DNA from: G965207045 sp965207045
GTDB taxonomy: Bacteria > Pseudomonadota > Alphaproteobacteria > Rickettsiales > Anaplasmataceae
NCBI GenBank assembly: GCA_965207045.1
Contig: OZ242261.1
Coordinates: 372,001 to 436,000, forward strand
Reading direction: 5' to 3'
DNA length: 64,000 bases
Position numbers and translations under genes: made by a program. A model generated the notes under the pieces. It did no database searches. It saw only the letters and a list, made by a program, of their open reading frames with translations, and was not told the DNA's origin. This document shows, in pieces, positions 57,879-64,000 of the stretch; within the stretch, counting starts at the first letter, position 1, and each line of letters begins with the position of its first letter.

Positions 57879-58808
57879 TTAAGCAATCTGTGAATTGGCT
57901 AGTTCGGTTGCAACATTGTTTATTTCTACATTGGTGATGTTGCTACTAGGAGTAGAACTTTTGTCATTGTAAGCATAATCTTTATAATGCTTTAGCACAA
58001 CTTTAGTACACAATTTCCATAATGATCTTACATTCTGTTCAGATGAATAGCTTTCAGAAGTTTCACTTCCCATTTCTTCTACTAGAAAATGTTTCCAAAG
58101 TCCATGTGGAAGGAGTTTTAATATCGGAGCTATTCTAACGCATTCTTGGATTTCAGGTGAACAATATTTTACTAATCTAAGTTCTGGATCTCCTATTGGC
58201 GCTCCAGCCATTAACAAAGATAATACCGGATCTATTGTACATTTCTCCTTCCATACTAGGTAATATGCAAGAGCTGAATATTTCTTCTTATCAACTAGTT
58301 TGGAGTTTGCTTTACTACTGTTGAGCAACAAGGAAAGCGAATCAGGTCTATCATTTGCACGTAGGGCAGCCCACATCAAAGCCGTTTCGTTGTCTTGATT
58401 CTGAAAATTTATATCTTCTGTTTCTTTTAATATAAGCTCTAGTATTTCAGTTGAAACCCAAAGTTTAGCAGCTAAAATTAGAGCTGTATTACCGTTTCCT
58501 AAACTAAGACTTACTCCTGCATCTAACAAGTACCGTATTGTTTCAGCATCATTTTTTTTGTGATGAAGAGCATGATACATCATTGTGATACAGGATTTGT
58601 CATCTGTTGTATAATTAGGATTTGCACCTTTTTTCAACAATAACTTTATTATTTCAGTGCTGCTATACTTCAAAGCGTAATAAAGTGGTTTTACGTAGAG
58701 ATTTGTGCCAGAATTGGGGTCTACACCTCTTTCCAGAATTGACTTCACCATTCTAAAATTTTTTTTCGTTATAGCATTAAGTAAACTTTGGTTTGTCGTA
58801 GAGAACAT
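57879..58808 (-). CDS. Ankyrin-repeat protein H with divergent SOCS-box-like segment
   Basis: 309 residues. About five ankyrin units lie in residues 8-190 (for example GNTALILAAKLWVSTEILEL). At 212-243, LVKYCSPEIQEC and ILKLLPHGLWKHFL have the L-x-x-x-C-x-x-x-I plus LP...[YF]-L spacing of a SOCS box, weaker than in the others. A second BC-like SLWKLCTKVVL follows at 262-272. The start ATG at 58808 appears to lie inside a tandem repeat of the gene's own 5' end. It is downstream of truA's start on the same strand. Confidence 0.85.
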   Translation of the reverse strand: MFSTTNQSLLNAITKKNFRMVKSILERGVDPNSGTNLYVKPLYYALKYSSTEIIKLLLKKGANPNYTTDDKSCITMMYHALHHKKNDAETIRYLLDAGVSLSLGNGNTALILAAKLWVSTEILELILKETEDINFQNQDNETALMWAALRANDRPDSLSLLLNSSKANSKLVDKKKYSALAYYLVWKEKCTIDPVLSLLMAGAPIGDPELRLVKYCSPEIQECVRIAPILKLLPHGLWKHFLVEEMGSETSESYSSEQNVRSLWKLCTKVVLKHYKDYAYNDKSSTPSSNITNVEINNVATELANSQIA

Positions 58809-58907
58809 TGCCGTAATTAGAATTTACACCTTTTCCTAGAATTGACTTCTCTGCTCTAGAATCTTTTTCTTTATAGCATTAAGTAAACTTTTACTAGATA
58901 AAGACAT
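58809..58907 (-). pseudogene. Decayed tandem copy of the 5' end of ankyrin gene H
   Basis: The reverse strand from ATG 58907 (SLSSKSLLNAIKKK) aligns with the first 90 bases of gene H (NQSLLNAITKKNFRMVKSIL), with a small gap that shifts frame before a stop. The original start was probably here. Confidence 0.65.
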
Positions 58908-59062
58908 ATACTCACCAAATATCATTAATATATACTGTTATACTAGTATCAGAATTAAATCAACATATTTTTTAATTCTTTCAGAAAATTATTCCTTTTA
59001 TTTTGCTTTTTGACATTATAGCAAAGATATAGTAAAATATCTCCTTGCTCCTGCCGGTTGCT

Positions 59063-60514
59063 ATGCGATACATATTGACATGTTTTTTCCTTGTTTGTTC
59101 TATTGTATATGAGGCACATGCCGTGACTTTCGATATTCTAATTACCAAAGTGGAATTTGGCTTAGAAAAAGTATTGTTTTTTAAAATATTTCACATACCT
59201 GCAATAGTTTTGTTACTTTTCTCAAGTGCATTATTTTTTACGGTAAGATTTAGATTTATTAATATTAGATTATTTGCACATGCATTTTCGATTTTAATAG
59301 GGAAAAATAAAAATAATAGTGGAAAAGGGGAAATAAATCATTTTCAAGCATTTGCAACAGCGGTTTCTGGAACGATTGGTTTAGGAACAGTGGCTGGCGT
59401 TGCTGTAGCTGTTTCAATTGGTGGTCCAGGAGCCATTATGTGGATGATAGTTGCTGGATTTTTGGGTATGTCAAGTAAATTTGTTGAAGTGACATTAGGT
59501 TTCAAATATAGAGGTAGAGGAGATAGCAAAAGTAGTAGCTTTGGCGGCCCTTTTTTATACATAAAAGAAGGTTTAGCTGATCTTGGTTTTATAAAGTTGG
59601 GCATAATTTTATCCTATATTTATGCAGTTCTCTTAATTATAGCAAGTGTGGGCGGTGCTATTGCTTTTCAAGCTAACCAAACCATATCAATAATAAAGGG
59701 TTATAGTGATCTTATAGATAACAATATATGGATTTTTGGAGCGGTGTTAACATTGTTAGTAGCACTTATAATTTTGGGTGGAATAAAAAGGTTAGCTCAT
59801 GTTACTTCAGCTATGGTGCCAATAATGTCTTGTATTTACGTAGCGTCATGTTTAACTATTATAGCATTTAATTTTGATAACTTGGGTCTTGCATTTAAAA
59901 CAATGCTGTATGAAATGGTGCATGGTAACTCAGCACTTGGTGGTTTTATGGGAGCATTTGTTGCTGGTACGAGACGTGCGTGTTTTGCAAATGAAGCTGG
60001 TATAGGAACATCTCCTATTGCACATGCTGCGACCAAAGAAAGTGTTGATGTAAGAGCTGGACTTGTTGCTATGTTAGAACCTTGTATTGATACAATGATA
60101 ATTTGTTTTTTAACAGGATTGGTAATTGTTGTGTCAAATGTTTCAGGAAGCTCAAATGAAGGAATACTGATTACACGTGATGCTTTTGCTAGCGTTACAA
60201 ACTGGTTTCCTATATTTCTCTCTATTAGTGTTCCATTTTTTGCATTTTCTACTCTCTTATCTTACTCCTATTATTGCGAAATGGGTTGGCTCTACCTGTT
60301 TAAAAGCAAGAAAAGTATTATATATGCACACATGTTAATCATGTGTGTAATATTTCTTAGTACTATATCACATGAATCTATGAATATAGCAAAACTTGGC
60401 GACATGCTCTTTATGTGTTTAGCAGTGCCAAATATTATTGCTATGTTTTTACTAAATTACAAAGTTGCTACATCTCTTAAGAGTTATGTCGATTCGTTAC
60501 AAAAAGCAAAATAA
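59063..60514 (+). CDS. Sodium:alanine/glycine symporter (AGCS family)
   Basis: 483 residues from ATG 59063 (a TTG lies six codons earlier). About ten membrane helices. AGCS marks are the GTIGLGTVAGVAVAV substrate helix, SSSFGGPFLYIKEGL and RRACFANEAGIGTSPIAHAA. It probably imports alanine or glycine from the host with sodium, relevant for an amino-acid-dependent symbiont. The N-terminal hydrophobic stretch resembles a signal anchor. Confidence 0.92.
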   Translation: MRYILTCFFLVCSIVYEAHAVTFDILITKVEFGLEKVLFFKIFHIPAIVLLLFSSALFFTVRFRFINIRLFAHAFSILIGKNKNNSGKGEINHFQAFATAVSGTIGLGTVAGVAVAVSIGGPGAIMWMIVAGFLGMSSKFVEVTLGFKYRGRGDSKSSSFGGPFLYIKEGLADLGFIKLGIILSYIYAVLLIIASVGGAIAFQANQTISIIKGYSDLIDNNIWIFGAVLTLLVALIILGGIKRLAHVTSAMVPIMSCIYVASCLTIIAFNFDNLGLAFKTMLYEMVHGNSALGGFMGAFVAGTRRACFANEAGIGTSPIAHAATKESVDVRAGLVAMLEPCIDTMIICFLTGLVIVVSNVSGSSNEGILITRDAFASVTNWFPIFLSISVPFFAFSTLLSYSYYCEMGWLYLFKSKKSIIYAHMLIMCVIFLSTISHESMNIAKLGDMLFMCLAVPNIIAMFLLNYKVATSLKSYVDSLQKAK

Positions 60515-60571
60515 TAATTTTTTTTGTGTACCGAATTGTTGTACAATTCACCAATGATAAATTAGCTTTTT

Positions 60572-61660
60572 GTGCATTCTTGTAAAAAAACTTTAGGGAT
60601 ACTAGGTGGTGGTCAATTAGGTATGATGCTAACTAAGGCAGCCCATAAATTAGGAATAGAAGTTGTTATTTTTTCTGATAAAGAAGATTGTCCTGCATCA
60701 CATGTTGCTAATAAAACTATAGTTGCTAGATATAGTGATAAATCAGCGTTAAAGCGTTTTATAGAAACTGTAGAAGTTGTTACATTTGAGTCTGAAAATA
60801 TCCCATTTGATTTTTTTGATTCTCTCAATTGGTTTGTAGATGTGCACCCGAACCCAGAAGCTCTAAGGATTACTCAGGATCGTTTACTGGAAAAGCAATT
60901 TGTAAATGCTTTAGGTATAGTTACAGCCAAATTTGAAAAGTTAAGTGATAATATAACTCTTAATTATCCTATTATAGTAAAAACGCGCAAATTAGGTTAC
61001 GATGGCAAGGGTCAGCACTTAATAAATTCCAGTAATGATTTAGCTTTGTGGAAATTTGTAACACAAAAAAAGCATAAAGATTACCTTCAAGAAGTAAATA
61101 TAGTAGAAGAAGTTGTTAAATTTAAGCAAGAGATTTCTGTGATTACAGCACGTGATTTACACGGCAATATCGAAATTTTTCCCATACCAAAAAATATACA
61201 TAAGAATGGGATATTACATACATCAATTGTACCTGCTGATATTAATGATGAGATCAAGAAAAAAGCGCAAAACATAGCAAAAATTATCCTTGAAAAGCTG
61301 AATTATATAGGCGTACTTGCTGTTGAGCTATTTTTAACAGAAAATGGAGAGCTGATAGTAAATGAAATCGCACCTCGCGTTCATAACTCTGGTCACTGGA
61401 GTGTTGAAGCCTGTAATGCTAGTCAGTTTGAACAACATGTTCGTGCTGTGTGCGGTCTACCTCTACAACCATTAAAATTACACTACTCTTGCGAAATGCA
61501 TAACTTGATTGGAAATGATATAAACAATATTGACAAAATTCAATGTGATAAAAAGAAGAGAGTTACTCTTTATGGTAAGAAAGAGATAAAAGATAGTAGA
61601 AAAATGGGACATTTTGTAGTACCTCTAAATAAGGAATCATGCGGCTGGCAAAATTTATAG
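60572..61660 (+). CDS. purK: N5-carboxyaminoimidazole ribonucleotide synthase
   Basis: Purine synthesis, ATP-dependent carboxylation of AIR. 362 residues with GTG start. LGILGGGQLGMMLTKAAH, TFESENIPFDFF, the ATP-grasp TRKLGYDGKGQ and NEIAPRVHNSGHWSVEA are intact. The 3' end overlaps the pseudouridine synthase by 22 nt. Confidence 0.95.
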   Translation: MHSCKKTLGILGGGQLGMMLTKAAHKLGIEVVIFSDKEDCPASHVANKTIVARYSDKSALKRFIETVEVVTFESENIPFDFFDSLNWFVDVHPNPEALRITQDRLLEKQFVNALGIVTAKFEKLSDNITLNYPIIVKTRKLGYDGKGQHLINSSNDLALWKFVTQKKHKDYLQEVNIVEEVVKFKQEISVITARDLHGNIEIFPIPKNIHKNGILHTSIVPADINDEIKKKAQNIAKIILEKLNYIGVLAVELFLTENGELIVNEIAPRVHNSGHWSVEACNASQFEQHVRAVCGLPLQPLKLHYSCEMHNLIGNDINNIDKIQCDKKKRVTLYGKKEIKDSRKMGHFVVPLNKESCGWQNL

Positions 61661-62352
61661 CAAATAGCGGTTATTGTTCGAGACGTTTAGCTGGTAAATT
61701 GGTTGCTGATGGAATGATTACTATAAACGGAAAACAAGTAACAGAATTCAGCACCATTGTTAAAACAAATGATGAAGTTAGAGTTGATGGTAAAAGACTA
61801 TTCTTACCAGAGTTAAGTATTTGGTTATATAATAAGCCACCTGGAGTTATAACTTCTAAAAAAGATGAAGAGAATAGGGTAACAGTGTTTCAACAATTAC
61901 CAAGTAACTTAAAAAATTTTATTAGTATTGGCAGATTAGATTATAACAGCGAAGGCTTACTGCCCTTCACTAACAATGGAGATTTAACTGAGTTTATGAC
62001 TAGACCGAAAAATATGATAAAACGTAAATATAGAGTTAAAGCTTTTGGTAAAGTAAATAAGGCAAAGATAGCGGAAGTGAGAAAAGGTATTACTGTCGAT
62101 GGAGTTACTTATGGTAATATTGAAATAGAGGTGGGCAGATCCACAGCAAACAATACTTGGTTTTTACTTACATTAATAGAAGGGAAAAATCGCGAAATAC
62201 GAAATATTATGAAATTTTTAGATATGAAAATAGCCCGTTTGATTAGGGTCGAATATGGCAGATTTAAATTAGATAATATAAGGTTAGGGAAAGCTGTGAA
62301 AGCAAAAACTCAAGATATTAGCTATTATAAAAAGTTAATCGACGCTAGCTAG
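61639..62352 (+). CDS. RsuA/RluB-family rRNA pseudouridine synthase
   Basis: 237 residues. An N-terminal S4 domain (RLAKFIANSGYCSRRLAGKLV) precedes the catalytic domain with YNKPPGVITSKKDE, the active Asp in SIGRLDYNSEGLLPF and a C-terminal EGKNREIRNIMKF. Closest in layout to RluB. It is translationally coupled to purK and overlaps ftsL convergently by 18 nt. Confidence 0.9.
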   Translation: MRLAKFIANSGYCSRRLAGKLVADGMITINGKQVTEFSTIVKTNDEVRVDGKRLFLPELSIWLYNKPPGVITSKKDEENRVTVFQQLPSNLKNFISIGRLDYNSEGLLPFTNNGDLTEFMTRPKNMIKRKYRVKAFGKVNKAKIAEVRKGITVDGVTYGNIEIEVGRSTANNTWFLLTLIEGKNREIRNIMKFLDMKIARLIRVEYGRFKLDNIRLGKAVKAKTQDISYYKKLIDAS

Positions 62353-62628
62353 AGCAATATATTCAGTATCAAAGTCACTTCTCACTTGGCTATATAAAAC
62401 TGGGTGCAAATTTAGATATTTTTTTGCTAGTTTTTCTAATTTTGCTGGTTGTGTTATATAACTCCATTCTGCCTCTAATACTTGTATTGTGTTTTGTATA
62501 TCATATATTTCATCATTGATTTTACTTAGCTTTGAGTAAAGATTGCTAACATTATGTTTTACAGTAAAAACTGTTACAATACTTATTATCAATAATAGTG
62601 ATAGAACTAGGAATTTAAGTGCTTTCAT
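62335..62628 (-). CDS. ftsL: FtsL-like cell division protein
   Basis: 97 residues. One N-terminal membrane helix (LKFLVLSLLLIISIVTVF) is followed by a coiled-coil region. The alphaproteobacterial FtsL end VLEAEWSYITQPAKLEKLA is clear. The position directly after rsmH (4-nt overlap) is the standard dcw-cluster slot. Confidence 0.88.
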   Translation of the reverse strand: MKALKFLVLSLLLIISIVTVFTVKHNVSNLYSKLSKINDEIYDIQNTIQVLEAEWSYITQPAKLEKLAKKYLNLHPVLYSQVRSDFDTEYIALASVD

Positions 62629-63551
62629 AAAACCCTCTTTATTGCTCTAAGGCGTGCTGATCGAGATCTGATATTTTTGTTAATTTCTCTCTTTGTTGGG
62701 GTAATAACTTTCTCGTTCAATTTTACAAAATTAACAATTCCTTTTTCTCTTTCGTGTGTCGGATAGTTGCGATTTTCATTTACTGTTTTTCCACATAAGA
62801 GATTAAATTTATCTTTCACAATTTTATCTTCAAGAGAGTGAAATGAAACTATTATAAGTCTACCACCTATTTTTAAGATTCGAGTTGCAGCATCTATTCC
62901 TTTCTCTAATTCTTCTAATTCATTATTGACCCATATTCTAAGCGCTTGAAAAGTCCTTGTTGCAGGGTCTATTTTATCTCCTGCTTTTCTTGGGGCAACA
63001 GATCTTACTATTTTTGCTAACTCACTTGTTGTTGTAATTAACCTTTTATTTCTATAACATACTATTGCACGCGCAATTTTTTTTGCGTAGCGTTCACCAC
63101 TATATTTATAAATCACACTTGCTATTTCGTCTTCTCTAAATGCGTTTACCAAAGTAGTGGCATCAAATTTTTCATCATTCGACATTCTCATATCTAGAGG
63201 TCCATCTTTCATAAAAGAAAAACCCCTTGAACTTTCATCTAATTGCATTGACGATACTCCAAGGTCTAAAACTACCCCGTCTACTTTCTCATTTTCTAAA
63301 ATTGAATCCATTTTACTAAATTTTATAATAAATAATTTAAATTTATGAGAAAAAGCATTGTTAATTGATTTCACATACTTTTTTACTGATGCATCCCTAT
63401 CAATGGCATAAACTCTACAGTTAACTAAATTGAGTAACGCTTTACTATATCCTCCTGCACCAAATGTTCCATCTAAATACAATTCGTCTGCCTTTGGTGC
63501 CATTGCTGTGAGCATTTCTTTTAATAAAACAGGCACGTGTACATCTTTCAT
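62625..63551 (-). CDS. rsmH: 16S rRNA (cytosine-1402-N4)-methyltransferase
   Basis: 308 residues. HVPVLLKEMLTAM, the SAM site YLDGTFGAGGYSKALL, VVLDLGVSSMQLDESSRGFSF-like block, and the C-terminal IVSFHSLEDKIVK are present. It overlaps mraZ upstream and ftsL downstream by 4 nt each, so the three genes are tightly coupled. Confidence 0.96.
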   Translation of the reverse strand: MKDVHVPVLLKEMLTAMAPKADELYLDGTFGAGGYSKALLNLVNCRVYAIDRDASVKKYVKSINNAFSHKFKLFIIKFSKMDSILENEKVDGVVLDLGVSSMQLDESSRGFSFMKDGPLDMRMSNDEKFDATTLVNAFREDEIASVIYKYSGERYAKKIARAIVCYRNKRLITTTSELAKIVRSVAPRKAGDKIDPATRTFQALRIWVNNELEELEKGIDAATRILKIGGRLIIVSFHSLEDKIVKDKFNLLCGKTVNENRNYPTHEREKGIVNFVKLNEKVITPTKREINKNIRSRSARLRAIKRVL

Positions 63552-64000
63552 GAATTCCCCCTATTGTTGTTTTGTGCTCTAAACGTTAATTCATTCCTAT
63601 TCTTTATGGAAATTCCTCTAGCTTTTATTCGATGTAATTCAAGATGTTTTGGCGACCATATTTCAAAAACTTGTCCTTTGCCTACAAAAGCAGCCTTTGC
63701 ACTTATTTCTACCGCATTTAACATTACTTCAGGTAATTTGACTCGTCCATCAGGATCAAATGCTAATTGTACACTCTCACCAAGTAATGACATAGCAAAA
63801 GCATCACGACTTTCAGAAAATACATCCATTGTATCAATAGCACTGCTAAGATTATTTATTCTACCCATACTGCATGCTTCTATGCAGTTATTAATAAAAG
63901 AATGGTAGACAATAATGCCTATGAAAACATTATTTTTTATAAGCGACCGAAAAGGTGCGGGTACAGAAACCCTTCCTTTTTTATCGACCTTGTTAACATA
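63548..64000 (-). CDS. mraZ: MraZ transcriptional regulator (5' end outside the window)
   Basis: The frame is open from the stop at 63548 to the right edge, 150 codons. Two MraZ half-domains are visible, one with VDKKGRVSVPAPFRS and one with DPDGRVKLPEVML, each with the DxxGRVxxP motif. Only about the first five residues should be missing. MraZ binds repeats upstream of the dcw cluster and controls division genes. An internal ATG at 63868 is not the true start. Confidence 0.94.
   Translation of the reverse strand, partial: YVNKVDKKGRVSVPAPFRSLIKNNVFIGIIVYHSFINNCIEACSMGRINNLSSAIDTMDVFSESRDAFAMSLLGESVQLAFDPDGRVKLPEVMLNAVEISAKAAFVGKGQVFEIWSPKHLELHRIKARGISIKNRNELTFRAQNNNRGNS

Overview
The window is AT-rich DNA from an obligate intracellular alphaproteobacterium of the Anaplasmataceae. 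The housekeeping set, the gene order and above all the eight ankyrin-repeat genes point to Wolbachia. Strain and supergroup cannot be settled from the sequence alone. No phage, plasmid, insertion sequence or CRISPR array is visible.

Layout. 1-4.2 kb: the 5' part of a BioF-like PLP enzyme, hemJ, a PPDK regulator, aroE, rplY and pth. 4.2-9.8 kb: ankyrin gene A, a membrane protein, a hydrolase, an RluA-type synthase, mutM and tRNA-Val. 9.8-12.4 kb: a decayed coding region. 12.4-21.7 kb: ubiG, then a rearranged carA-folB-ankyrin block in which about 1.05 kb is present twice without a visible difference. The block gives two intact folB copies, a 3' carA fragment, two very large ankyrin genes (B and C) and a third decayed folB. 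21.7-31.9 kb: nadK, rpsO-pnp, guaB, metG, a class I aldolase and a GlmU-like acetyltransferase. 32-37.7 kb: frameshifted ankyrin gene D, cytochrome b561, an NMO-like flavoenzyme, a PAS protein and ankyrin gene E. 37.7-43.1 kb: coaE (3' end frameshifted), mscS, pyrD, a SurA-like protein and glmM. 43.3-49.4 kb: ankyrin gene F, an A-type Fe-S protein, a dGTPase-like gene, a gene broken by a 26-bp tandem duplication, and ankyrin gene G. 49.4-64 kb: an RND adaptor, pgpA-GNAT-surE, trxA, ybeY, ribD, nrdB, tRNA-Glu overlapping truA, ankyrin gene H, an AGCS symporter, purK, an RsuA/RluB enzyme, and the start of the dcw cluster (ftsL-rsmH-mraZ).

The core genes serve nucleotide synthesis (carA, pyrD, purK, guaB, nrdB), cofactors (folB, ribD, coaE, nadK, hemJ, ubiG), translation and RNA turnover, and lipid II and division (glmM, the GlmU-like protein, ftsL, rsmH, mraZ).

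The most striking accessory signal is in the ankyrin proteins. Several end in the same short module, which reads as a eukaryotic SOCS box: a BC-box-like L-x-x-x-C-x-x-x-I followed by an LPLP/LPIP Cul5-box-like motif and a [YF]-L. That is the architecture of host ASB proteins, the substrate adaptors of Elongin-Cullin ubiquitin ligases. Two ankyrin proteins also end in CaaX-like tetrapeptides (CSIQ and CHIL), and one small membrane protein carries a PPPY motif. Together these suggest a set of host-directed proteins that use ubiquitin-ligase and prenylation machinery. This is inferred from motifs and has not been tested. Homopolymer runs (A8, A10, G8) and tandem repeats repeatedly sit where these accessory genes are broken or could switch.
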